NCBI RefSeq assembly: GCF_029910655.1
Contig: NZ_CP123897.1
Location: 3,275,547-3,339,546, forward strand
Reading direction: 5' to 3'
Source: Methylomonas sp. UP202
GTDB taxonomy: Bacteria; Pseudomonadota; Gammaproteobacteria; Methylococcales; Methylomonadaceae
Length of the DNA: 64,000 nt
The translations under genes were made by a program, and so were the position numbers. The notes under the pieces are model-generated. The model was given only the letters and a program-made list of their open reading frames with translations, was not told the origin of the DNA and searched no databases. Position 1 is the first letter of the stretch, and each line of letters opens with the position of its first letter. This document shows positions 50,881 through 58,699 of this stretch, piece by piece.

Positions 50881-51003
50881 TGTCCCTGCATTTCGTTGGC
50901 TTTCTTTGGACAATAAAAAACCCGCTAAGCCAGACGGCTTGCGGGTTTTTGGACTTCGTTGCACTTGCGTGCATTAATCTGTGGTACCGAGGGTCGGAAT
51001 CGA
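50881..51003. repeat. attachment-site repeat C (overlaps the tRNA-Leu 3' end)
   Basis: The third copy of the direct repeat, from CCCTGCATTTCGTTG through the terminator to the tRNA end GTGGTACCGAGGGTCGGAAT. Only this copy keeps the complete tRNA sequence; the crossover most likely lies in the GAGGGTCGGAATCGA segment shared with repeat B. Confidence 0.9.
50915..50950 (-). terminator. terminator of tRNA-Leu
   Basis: AAAACCCGCTAAGC pairs with GCTTGCGGGTTTT; on the minus strand it follows the tRNA by about 30 bases and ends in T-run. The same hairpin is copied in repeats A and B. Confidence 0.85.
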
Positions 51004-51066
51004 ACCGACACTCCCGAAGGAACCGGATTTTGAATCCGGCGCGTCTACCAGTTTCACCACCCCGGC
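50982..51066 (-). tRNA. tRNA-Leu (anticodon CAA)
   Basis: The minus strand from 51066 folds as an 85-nt tRNA: acceptor GCCGGGG/CCTCGGT-type pairing, D-arm GAAACTGGTAGACGC, anticodon loop TTCAAAA with CAA, a long variable arm (TCCTTCGGGAG) typical of leucine tRNA, T-arm with GTTCGATTC, and an encoded CCA end. It is the integration target of both tandem elements. Confidence 0.95.
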
Positions 51067-51202
51067 ACAGAAGCAACCATTATACTGCAATTTTATTACC
51101 GCGCAACCTCTTTTTAATTGCGAGGTTTAGAGTTTTCATTTTCGCCTCGCCCTACTTAGAGCGCGGCGCGTCCTTGTCGCATTGAAAACCCCTAGCGTGT
51201 CC

Positions 51203-52054
51203 TTAAGCTTCCAGCATCACCGCCGCTTTAAGTTTTTTCATCGCGTTTTGTTCGATCTGACGTATCCGCTCGGCGGAGACCTGATAGCGCTCGGCCAGCT
51301 CATGCAAGGTGGCTTTTTGTTCCACCAGCCAGCGGCTGGCGAGAATATCGCGGCTGCGCTCGTCCAGTCCCGCCATTGCGTCCAGCAATAACTCTTCCTT
51401 ACGGTGTTCCCAATCGCTGGTCTCCAACAGTAAGGCCGGATCGGCGCCCTGCTGCTCCAGATAGGCAATCGGCGCCGGCGAGTTGTCGCTATCGTCGTCG
51501 CTGGGCTCCAATCCCACGTCTCTCCCGTCCAGACGGCGTTCCATCTCGTAAACGGTTTTGACGTCGACATCCAGATTTTCGGCAATCGCCTCGGCATCGT
51601 CGCGGCTCAGGTAGCTCAGGTCTTTCTTCAGCTTCCGCAAATTGAAGAACAATTTACGTTGCGCCTTCGTGGTAGCCACCTTAACGATACGCCAGTTTTT
51701 GATCACGTATTCGTGGATTTCCGCTTTGATCCAATGCACCGCGAACGACACCAGCCGCACGCCCAAATCCGGATCGAAACGTTTGACCGCTTTCATCAAA
51801 CCGATATTGCCTTCCTGAACGATGTCCGCCATCGGCAAGCCGTAACCGGCATAACCGCGCGCAACGTGGGCGACAAAACGTAAATTGGACATAACCAGTT
51901 CCTTGGCGGCTTCCAGATCGCCGAGGTCGCGATAACGGACCGCCAACGCATATTCGTGCTCGGCGCTCAATTTGGGCATCCGGGCAATCACGCTTAAATA
52001 ATTATCGAATGTCCCGACCGACAAGTTGATCGGCAAAGCCAAAGAGTTATTCAT
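51203..52054 (-). CDS. rpoH: RpoH, heat-shock sigma factor (sigma-32)
   Basis: The 283-residue protein has sigma-70 regions 1.2-2 (LSAEHEYALAVRYRDLGDLEAA, then NLRFVAHVARGYAGYGL and DIVQEGNIGLMKAVKRFDP), the RpoH box (QRKLFFNLRKLKKDL) and region 4 (HELAERYQVSAERIRQIEQNA). RpoH directs transcription of heat-shock chaperones and proteases. Core genome gene; marks the chromosomal side of the island. Confidence 0.96.
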   Translation of the reverse strand: MNNSLALPINLSVGTFDNYLSVIARMPKLSAEHEYALAVRYRDLGDLEAAKELVMSNLRFVAHVARGYAGYGLPMADIVQEGNIGLMKAVKRFDPDLGVRLVSFAVHWIKAEIHEYVIKNWRIVKVATTKAQRKLFFNLRKLKKDLSYLSRDDAEAIAENLDVDVKTVYEMERRLDGRDVGLEPSDDDSDNSPAPIAYLEQQGADPALLLETSDWEHRKEELLLDAMAGLDERSRDILASRWLVEQKATLHELAERYQVSAERIRQIEQNAMKKLKAAVMLEA

Positions 52055-52295
52055 AACAGCCTAGACTCCGTTGATGGTTTATGTGTTGACAGAATTCTAG
52101 CACTCGAATACAGAGAGTGCTAATAATTTGATAAAAATCTTCTCAGTCAAAAAGTTAGCAGCATTTTCGGCGAATATTCGCCGGATCCGGACCGGTTCGG
52201 CCACTTTGCGAGTACCGTTTAAACTCGTTAAAATGGCCAACAGTGTTCAACCCCGCGAAATTTGCGGCTTTATCCAATTTCCCGTTTCCTACTCC

Positions 52296-53957
52296 ATGTC
52301 AGCGACCGATAGCCCCGTTTCTTCGAATTTCATCCGCCACATCATCGCCGAGGATTTGGCCGCCGCTAAAAACAACGGCAGGGTCGCCACCCGCTTCCCG
52401 CCCGAGCCCAACGGCTATCTGCATATCGGCCACGCCAAATCGATCTGCCTGAACTTTACCCTGGCCGCCGAAAACAACGGCACTTGCAATCTGCGTTTCG
52501 ACGATACCAATCCGGAAAAGGAAAGCATCGAATATATGGAATCGATAGAGCGCGACGTAGCTTGGCTAGGTTTCCAATGGGCCGGCAAATACCACGCTTC
52601 CGATTATTTCGAGACCTTGTACGACTATGCGGTGCAATTGATAAATCAAGGGCAGGCTTACGTGGACAGTTCCACGCCGGAGCAAATGCGTTTGGATCGC
52701 GGCACGCTGACCGAACCCGGTAAGCCTAGCCCGGACCGCGACCGCGCTATCGAAGAAAACCTGGACCTGTTCCAACGCATGCGCGCCGGCGAGTTCGCCG
52801 ACGGCCAATACGTGCTGCGCGCCAAAATCGACATGGCTTCGCCCAACATTAATATGCGCGACCCGGCGATTTACCGCATCCGCCGTGCTCATCACCACCG
52901 CACTGGCGACGCCTGGTGCATCTATCCGATGTACGACTACACCCACTGTTTGTCGGACATGCTGGAGGGCATCACCCACTCGATCTGCACGCTGGAGTTC
53001 GAAGACCACCGCCCGCTCTACGACTGGGTGTTGGACGAGCTGAAAACGCCGTGCCACCCGCAGCAAATCGAATTCGCCCGCCTGCAACTGGAATACACCA
53101 TCGTCAGCAAGCGCAAATTGCTGCAACTGGTCACCGAAAAACACGTCACCGGCTGGGACGATCCGCGCATGCCGACCATCTCCGGCCTGCGCCGCGCCGG
53201 CGTACCGCCGGAAGCGATCCGCGATTTCTGCGAGCGCATCGGCGTGACCAAGAAAAACTCCTGGATCGAAATGAGCTTTCTGGAGACCTGCATCCGCGAC
53301 AACCTCAACGAAAACGCGTTACGGGCGATGGCGGTCTTGCGGCCGTTGCCCGTCGTCATCACTAACTGGGAAGACGGCAAGAGCGAGACTTACCAAATCG
53401 CCAACCACCCGCAAAAACCGGAAATGGGCAGCCGCGAAGTGGCGTTCGGCAAAGTGATATTGATCGAACAAGACGACTTCATGGAAAACCCGCCGAAAGA
53501 CTTCAAACGTCTGGTGCCGGGCGGCGAAGTGCGCTTGCGCGGTTCTTACGTGATCAAATGCGAGGAAGTCATTAAAGACGCCGCCGGCAATGTCGTCGAA
53601 CTGCGTTGCAGCTACGACCCGGCCACGCTGGGCAAGAACCCGGAAGGCCGCAAGGTCAAGGGCGTGATTCACTGGGTCTCCGAGCAACACGCACTGTCGG
53701 CGGAAATCCGCCTCTACGACCGCCTGTTCAGCCACCCTAACCCGGACACCCTGGACAACTTCCTGGACGGCATCAACCCCGACTCGCTGGAAGTCTTGAC
53801 AGACGCCTGCGTCGAAGCCAGCCTAGCCAACGCCACGCCCGATACCCGTTACCAATTCGAACGCACCGGCTATTTCTGCGCCGACAGCGTCGATAGTAAG
53901 CCGGGGAAATTGGTTTTTAACCGGACGGTAACGTTGAGGGATAGTTGGGGGAAGTGA
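52296..53957 (+). CDS. glnS: glutaminyl-tRNA synthetase
   Basis: From the ATG at 52296 the 553-residue class I synthetase has the HIGH motif ([16 protein letters not shown]), GlnRS-specific [12 protein letters not shown], the KMSKS-like segment ([11 protein letters not shown]) and the anticodon-binding C-terminal barrel ([33 protein letters not shown]). It charges tRNA-Gln. The open frame extends 56 codons upstream, but the length and motif match favour the internal start. Confidence 0.96.
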   Translation: MSATDSPVSSNFIRHIIAEDLAAAKNNGRVATRFPPEPNGYLHIGHAKSICLNFTLAAENNGTCNLRFDDTNPEKESIEYMESIERDVAWLGFQWAGKYHASDYFETLYDYAVQLINQGQAYVDSSTPEQMRLDRGTLTEPGKPSPDRDRAIEENLDLFQRMRAGEFADGQYVLRAKIDMASPNINMRDPAIYRIRRAHHHRTGDAWCIYPMYDYTHCLSDMLEGITHSICTLEFEDHRPLYDWVLDELKTPCHPQQIEFARLQLEYTIVSKRKLLQLVTEKHVTGWDDPRMPTISGLRRAGVPPEAIRDFCERIGVTKKNSWIEMSFLETCIRDNLNENALRAMAVLRPLPVVITNWEDGKSETYQIANHPQKPEMGSREVAFGKVILIEQDDFMENPPKDFKRLVPGGEVRLRGSYVIKCEEVIKDAAGNVVELRCSYDPATLGKNPEGRKVKGVIHWVSEQHALSAEIRLYDRLFSHPNPDTLDNFLDGINPDSLEVLTDACVEASLANATPDTRYQFERTGYFCADSVDSKPGKLVFNRTVTLRDSWGK

Positions 53958-54051
53958 CGTAGGGCGAATACCGATAGATGACCCACCAGATGACACAATG
54001 TTTTGGATCATTTAGTGTCACTCGTTGTAATTTGATTCTGGATTCCTGCTA

Positions 54052-55038
54052 ATGCTGAAAATTAAGCGCGGTAGCGTATTTGATGAAAAATGCGATCTTA
54101 TTGTGTTACCTTGCAGCTCCAGTGGCTCTGTCACCAGCTGGGTTAAAGGGGAAATTGAACAGAACAATCTTCCGTACCCGAGCGCATCACCGCCATATGG
54201 GCAACTAAGAGTTCTTTCAACAGAAGCAAGATATACAAAGGCAGATTATGTTGGCTACGCAGCATCTGTAAACGCGAAATCAACCAGTTCAGAGTTAGTT
54301 GCTATAGAACAAATAGCACTAGATCTAATTTCTTTCTGTAAGCAAAATGATTGTTCCATAGTCAACATCCCACTTCTAGGCACGGGGGCAGGTAGCTTAG
54401 ACCCTGTAGAGGTGTTTAGTACCTATGAGCGGCTACTAGGCAACGAAAATTTTATCGTTAACACCTATATCCCAGAAAAGAAGATATATCAACTAATATC
54501 CCAAAGGGAATTACCCTATCGTAATCGAGATGATGATTTAATAGAGCATCCTCGCGTTTTCATTTCATACTCCTGGAAAGATGATTCTGTTAAGAACTGG
54601 GTTTTTGAACTTACAAAAACCTTATGCGCGAATGGGGTAGATGCAAGACTTGATAGATTTCATTTAAAACCCGGCATGGATCTGCCGCAATGGATGACGA
54701 ACGAACTCATAAAAGCCGGCAAAGTTCTATTGGTTTGTGATTCTCACTACGCAGAAAAGGCTGATATGCGAAAGGCTGGTGTCGGCTGGGAAACAATGAT
54801 TATCCAAGGAGATATGATGCTACAGGGGGAAATGAACACAAAGTACATTGTTATTGCTTACGGGGATTTCGAAAAGAATACGCCTATATACATGAAATCG
54901 AAACTTGGAATATCAAAGTCAGAAATAGATAGCGACATAAATTCATTGCTTCAGCACATTTTTGAGATTGACACAGCGCCGGAGATTGGAGAAATCCCAG
55001 AGTGGGTTAAGAAAAAGAAAAAGGGTGCAAAAATCTAA
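54052..55038 (+). CDS. macro-like domain fused to a TIR/SEFIR domain, candidate defence protein
   Basis: The 328-residue protein appears to hold two domains. Residues 1-145 resemble a macro (ADP-ribose-binding) domain: GSVFDEKCDLIVLPCSSSGS at the start and SIVNIPLLGTGAGSLDP, matching the P-LGTGxGG phosphate loop. Residues 165-300 resemble a TIR/SEFIR domain: HPRVFISYSWKDDSVKNWV, GVDARLDRFHLKPGMDLPQW, KVLLVCDSHYAEKAD and GVGWETM, with E247 a possible catalytic glutamate. TIR/SEFIR proteins cleave NAD+ or signal in antiphage immunity; macro domains bind or remove ADP-ribose. It is AT-rich, unlike glnS, and heads a patch of toxin-antitoxin genes. Domain calls are by eye. Confidence 0.78.
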   Translation: MLKIKRGSVFDEKCDLIVLPCSSSGSVTSWVKGEIEQNNLPYPSASPPYGQLRVLSTEARYTKADYVGYAASVNAKSTSSELVAIEQIALDLISFCKQNDCSIVNIPLLGTGAGSLDPVEVFSTYERLLGNENFIVNTYIPEKKIYQLISQRELPYRNRDDDLIEHPRVFISYSWKDDSVKNWVFELTKTLCANGVDARLDRFHLKPGMDLPQWMTNELIKAGKVLLVCDSHYAEKADMRKAGVGWETMIIQGDMMLQGEMNTKYIVIAYGDFEKNTPIYMKSKLGISKSEIDSDINSLLQHIFEIDTAPEIGEIPEWVKKKKKGAKI

Positions 55039-55116
55039 CTTTTCGGTCGCGCAAATACGTTGCGCTTACGGAGCTACTATCAAAATATTAACGCAAGCTT
55101 TTCAAAGAGGCTCACC

Positions 55117-55344
55117 ATGTCCGACAACATCAAAAGGGTGCTGGAAAATATCAAAACCCTGACGCCGCATGAAAAAGCGACGCTGGCGCATTGCCTGATT
55201 GCCAGCTTGGACGAAGCAAACGAGGCGGACGTCGACGATGCCTGGGCACAAACCGCCGAAACCCGGTTCGCCCAACTCGAATCCGGTAAAGTTAAGGCCG
55301 TTAGCTGGGAAGAAATCAAACTCGGGCTGAAAAGAAAGGCATGA
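55117..55344 (+). CDS. antitoxin, addiction-module component family
   Basis: The 75-residue protein (start at 55117) has LENIKTLTPHEKATLAHCLIA and ends AVSWEEIKLGLKRKA, the pattern of the TIGR02574-type addiction module component. It overlaps the downstream ParE/RelE-like toxin gene by 4 bases. Neutralises the toxin and probably autoregulates the pair. Confidence 0.85.
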   Translation: MSDNIKRVLENIKTLTPHEKATLAHCLIASLDEANEADVDDAWAQTAETRFAQLESGKVKAVSWEEIKLGLKRKA

Positions 55345-55634
55345 CACGCCTACTTTTTCATCCTGAAGTCGAACTGGAAATCCAGGCATCTTATTTCTGG
55401 TATGAGGCACAGGCGGAAGGCTTGGGCGACGGCTTCGTGAGCGAGCTTGAAAATGCCTATCAAGCCATCCTGGAACTTCCGGTCGTCTGGCCCATTTTCA
55501 AGGATAAATTTCGGCGCTACATCTTGGCTCGCTTCCCTTTCTCGGTGATTTATCGACAATCTTCCGACACGGTTTTCGTGGTCGCCGTCATGCACCATAG
55601 CCGAAAGCCAAACTACTGGCGAAACCGCACATAA
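55341..55634 (+). CDS. RelE/ParE-family toxin
   Basis: The 97-residue protein matches ParE/RelE: VELEIQASYFWYEAQAEGLG, IFKDKFRRYILARFPFSVIY and VFVVAVMHHSRKPNYW. The RRYxLxRFPFxVxY and AVMHHxRxPxYW boxes are typical of ParE-type plasmid stabilisation toxins that target gyrase or mRNA. Paired with the antitoxin at 55117. Confidence 0.9.
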   Translation: MTRLLFHPEVELEIQASYFWYEAQAEGLGDGFVSELENAYQAILELPVVWPIFKDKFRRYILARFPFSVIYRQSSDTVFVVAVMHHSRKPNYWRNRT

Positions 55635-55675
55635 ACCGCAATACCGATTCGCCGATGGCAAAACCGGACAACCCA
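55630..55675 (+). repeat. direct repeat flanking the second toxin-antitoxin segment, left copy
   Basis: CATAAACCGCAATACCGATT followed by CGCCGATGGCAAAACCGG. Matches 57053-57099 with few differences. It starts within the 3' end of the toxin gene. Confidence 0.75.
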
Positions 55676-55826
55676 TAAAACCGAAGCCTTTGCGGTTCCG
55701 GTGAAGGAAGATCAACAAATCTTGCCTTACAAAACGCTCAAGTCTCCCTGCTTCCGCCATGCTCCAGCAGTCGGATTAACTCCAGGCTGGCAGTCAGGGC
55801 TTTTAGGATAGCCGTGCAAACGGAGT

Positions 55827-56105
55827 CTAGGAGACAATCAATTTACAACCTAATGCTTCGACAATTTTGGCAACGGTTTCAAATCGGGGGTTACCGCCTT
55901 CCGCCAAGGATTTGTAAAGGCTGGCTCTAGTAACCCCAGCTTGCTTGGCAACTTCGCTCATACCTTTGGCGCGAGCGGCAATATTAAGTGCGTGTATAAA
56001 ATCGGAAGGGCTGCCGTTGCTTGCCGTTTCCCGCAAAAATTCACGGACATCGGCTTCTGTTTCCAAATGTTCGGCAATATCAAAAGCGGTAATAGTTTCA
56101 GGCAT
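55827..56105 (-). CDS. antitoxin, XRE-like transcriptional regulator of a HigBA-type module
   Basis: The 92-residue protein has ITAFDIAEHLETEADVREFL and a helix-turn-helix (GMSEVAKQAGVTRASLYKSL, then GNPRFETVAKIVEALGCKL), matching addiction-module antidote proteins usually paired with RelE-like toxins. It follows the toxin gene by 3 bases on the minus strand. Confidence 0.88.
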   Translation of the reverse strand: MPETITAFDIAEHLETEADVREFLRETASNGSPSDFIHALNIAARAKGMSEVAKQAGVTRASLYKSLAEGGNPRFETVAKIVEALGCKLIVS

Positions 56106-56108
56106 GGT

Positions 56109-56417
56109 TTAATCCTCCAAGGAATTCAATATAGCTTTGGCTTTTTCAATGTCTTTGTTTTGGCTGGATTTGTCGCCACCAGCTAGCAATAAAACAATTC
56201 GTTGATTACGGATTGTGTAATACAACCTAATGCCGCCACCAAAAAAGCAGCGTAGCTCAAACAAATTTGCGGACAAGGTTTTGCTGTCGCCGAAATTGCC
56301 GTTCTCAATCCGTGCCAGCCTGGACAGCAACTGGTTTTTAACCGTCTTGTCCTTTTGCCTGGAGAACCATTCGGCAAATGTCTGCGTGCTTTGCAATTCG
56401 TATTTCATGACTGACAT
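56109..56417 (-). CDS. RelE-like toxin (HigB-type, killer family)
   Basis: The 102-residue protein has TQTFAEWFSRQKDKTVKNQL, LFELRCFFGGGIRLYYTI and LLLAGGDKSSQNKDIEKA, the signature of RelE/HigB toxins that pair with the antidote type encoded next to it. The GGGA site favours the first ATG at 56417. Transcribed opposite to the first TA pair. Confidence 0.9.
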   Translation of the reverse strand: MSVMKYELQSTQTFAEWFSRQKDKTVKNQLLSRLARIENGNFGDSKTLSANLFELRCFFGGGIRLYYTIRNQRIVLLLAGGDKSSQNKDIEKAKAILNSLED

Positions 56418-56691
56418 TGTTTCCCAAAGGAAACAAAAGTCAAGCCTTCCGTTGTTGGGCTTTGGGTATTTTCAAACGCTGCCGAGCCGAACTTGCGTAA
56501 GGCGGAAGACGATAGGCGCATCGTTCGAGAGCATTGCGCCTCGGCCAAGTACGACCTATCCGGGATGCGAGCCTTATCGCGTTGCAGCTTGGCCCGCAAA
56601 ACAGACCGGTCAACCGGAAACCAAACCGTTACGCAATTTGATTTGCTCCGTTGCGCTCCGGTACCAATAACTTTCAGCGTCTGGCCGCCAC

Positions 56692-57024
56692 ATGACTCCT
56701 CGAATTCATCCTACCCACGCTAAAACCTCACTGAAGGCTATGCTGTCGATTCTTGCGGTTTCGGTAGTGCCCTTTGCATACTCATTTTATGCCGCATATC
56801 AGCTGAACGACGAATCGCTGGAGACAATAAGCATTGCCGTGCTAATGATGATGTGGATTTTTGTGATGCTGATCGGAGCGCTGCGTATGTACGTCGCCAA
56901 GTGCCCGACTTGCAACCGATGGATGCGCCGGCGCACTAAACAGCTTAGCGCGCCTGAAACCATTCACTTCACCTGCGAAAAATGCCGTATCGACTGGGAT
57001 TCGACAATCGCGAAGAGCGATTAG
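56692..57024 (+). CDS. small membrane protein with C-terminal zinc ribbon
   Basis: The 110-residue protein has two membrane helices (about residues 17-37 and 44-66) and a cytoplasmic zinc ribbon with two CxxC pairs (CPTCNRWM and CEKCRIDW). No family recognised. It lies inside the segment bracketed by the 46-base direct repeats, so it may have travelled with the toxin-antitoxin pair. Confidence 0.65.
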   Translation: MTPRIHPTHAKTSLKAMLSILAVSVVPFAYSFYAAYQLNDESLETISIAVLMMMWIFVMLIGALRMYVAKCPTCNRWMRRRTKQLSAPETIHFTCEKCRIDWDSTIAKSD

Positions 57025-57052
57025 CCCGCCACCGGTGTCCGGCACATCCGCG

Positions 57053-57099
57053 CATAAACCGCAACGCCGATTCGCCGATTGCAAAACCCGGCAATCCCA
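57053..57099 (+). repeat. direct repeat flanking the second toxin-antitoxin segment, right copy
   Basis: CATAAACCGCAACGCCGATT followed by CGCCGATTGCAAAACCCGG; same orientation as 55630-55675. Confidence 0.75.
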
Positions 57100-57143
57100 T
57101 CAACAATAGGGAATATCTTTAGCCTAAGGATCAGGAGCGTCCC

Positions 57144-57701
57144 ATGTCCGTACCCCTACCAAAATCCAACTACATCGGCCCGGAAGATTATCTGGAAATG
57201 GAGTTGTCCAGCCCTGTCAAAAACGAATATCTAGCCGGCGAGGTGTTCGCGATAACCGGCACCAACGACAGCCATAACCTCATCGCCGGCAACCTCTACA
57301 TGCTGTTTCGGGAGCACCTGCGCGGCACGCCGTGCCGAGTGTTCATGTCCGACGTCAAATTAAAGGTCGCCGCGGCGGACGCGTATTTTTACCCCGATCT
57401 GATGGTCACTTGCGAGACCGCGCCGGATAGCCATTTCCGCGAACAGCCGAAACTGGTCGTCGAAGTCCTGTCCGATTCCACCGCCAAATTCGACCGCGAG
57501 GACAAGCGCCAGCTATACCAGTCACTGGACAGCCTGCAAGAATATGTCCTGGTCGCGCAAAGCTGCATGGACGTGCGCGTTTACCGGCGTACCGACGACG
57601 GTTGGGACATGAATATATACACCGACGGCGCCACGATCCCGCTAGCATCGGTTGAACTGAATATCCCCATCGAAAGCATTTACGAAGCGGCTTGGGATTG
57701 A
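57144..57701 (+). CDS. Uma2-family putative restriction-endonuclease-fold protein (DUF820)
   Basis: The 185-residue protein has PEDYLEMELSSPVKNEYLAG with the N-terminal acidic residue, YFYPDLMVTCE (PD motif) and PKLVVEVLSDSTAKFDREDK (ExK-like VEV...K), the PD-(D/E)XK-type nuclease pattern of Uma2/DUF820. These proteins are abundant in cyanobacteria and mobile regions; their biological role is unknown. AGGAG site at the start. Confidence 0.88.
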   Translation: MSVPLPKSNYIGPEDYLEMELSSPVKNEYLAGEVFAITGTNDSHNLIAGNLYMLFREHLRGTPCRVFMSDVKLKVAAADAYFYPDLMVTCETAPDSHFREQPKLVVEVLSDSTAKFDREDKRQLYQSLDSLQEYVLVAQSCMDVRVYRRTDDGWDMNIYTDGATIPLASVELNIPIESIYEAAWD

Positions 57702-57721
57702 TCCGCCGCACTGGAAACGAA

Positions 57722-58606
57722 ATGACCTTGAACGCTGAACTATTACAACATTTGCAACAAACCACCGGCCGCATGCTGCAAAACCCGCGCATCGCCAGCG
57801 TCGGCGGCGGCGACATCAATGCCGCTTACCGCTTGCGAGCCGACGGGGTGGATTGGTTCGTCAAGCTGAACCGGGCGTCGCTGGCGGACATGTTCGCCGC
57901 CGAGGCCGCCGGATTGCGCGAACTGCGCGAATCCGGCACGGTCGAGGTACCGGAGCCGATTTGCCACGGCCGTTTTGCCGACCAATCCTATCTGGTGTTG
58001 CACTTTGTCGAGCTTGGCCCGCTGCATTCGACCGCCGCCGGCCGCTTCGGCGAAGCGCTGGCCGCTTTGCACCGGATACGCCAGCCCTGGTTCGGCTGGC
58101 ATCGCGACAATACGATAGGCTCCACGCCGCAATTCAACCGGCGCGCCGACGACTGGGTCGAGTTTTGGCGCGACCGGCGCTTGGGCGAACAATTGCGCAT
58201 CGCCGCCGAGAACGGCCATGGCGGCCCGTTGCAAAGCTTGGGCGAACGCTTGCGGGAACGCGTCGGCGAGTTTTTCAGCGATTACCGCCCCCACCCTTCG
58301 CTGTTGCACGGCGATTTATGGGGCGGCAACGCCGGCTGCGACGCGCAAGGCCAACCGCTGATGTACGATCCGGCGTGTTATTACGGCGACCGCGAAGCGG
58401 ACATCGCGATGACCGAATTGTTCGGCGGTTTCAGCCGCGATTTCTACGCGGCCTACCAACGAGAATATCCGCTGGACAGCGGCTACAAAACCCGCGTCAC
58501 GCTCTACAACCTGTACCACATCCTCAACCATCTGAATTTATTCGGCGGCGGCTATCAGAGCCAGGCCAAGCGCATGATGGAACAGCTCCTGGCGGAATTG
58601 GGTTAA
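57722..58606 (+). CDS. fructosamine kinase family protein
   Basis: The 294-residue protein has the fructosamine-kinase/aminoglycoside-phosphotransferase-like fold: VGGGDINAAYRL (nucleotide loop), FVKLN (Lys), LLHGDLWGGNAG (catalytic Asp) and PACYYGDREADIAMTELFGG (DRE metal site). Family members phosphorylate glycated amines such as ribulosamines on proteins, allowing deglycation. In formaldehyde and sugar-phosphate-rich cells this could be protein repair (inference). Start at 57722 chosen over an upstream in-frame ATG. Confidence 0.9.
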   Translation: MTLNAELLQHLQQTTGRMLQNPRIASVGGGDINAAYRLRADGVDWFVKLNRASLADMFAAEAAGLRELRESGTVEVPEPICHGRFADQSYLVLHFVELGPLHSTAAGRFGEALAALHRIRQPWFGWHRDNTIGSTPQFNRRADDWVEFWRDRRLGEQLRIAAENGHGGPLQSLGERLRERVGEFFSDYRPHPSLLHGDLWGGNAGCDAQGQPLMYDPACYYGDREADIAMTELFGGFSRDFYAAYQREYPLDSGYKTRVTLYNLYHILNHLNLFGGGYQSQAKRMMEQLLAELG

Positions 58607-58699
58607 ACGCCGTCGATATTCCGCTCCGTTCGCCGTTCCGACTCTTTTGCCCCTACCCTCAATCGTGGCTAACGCTTCACCTGCAGCTCCCCACGATGC

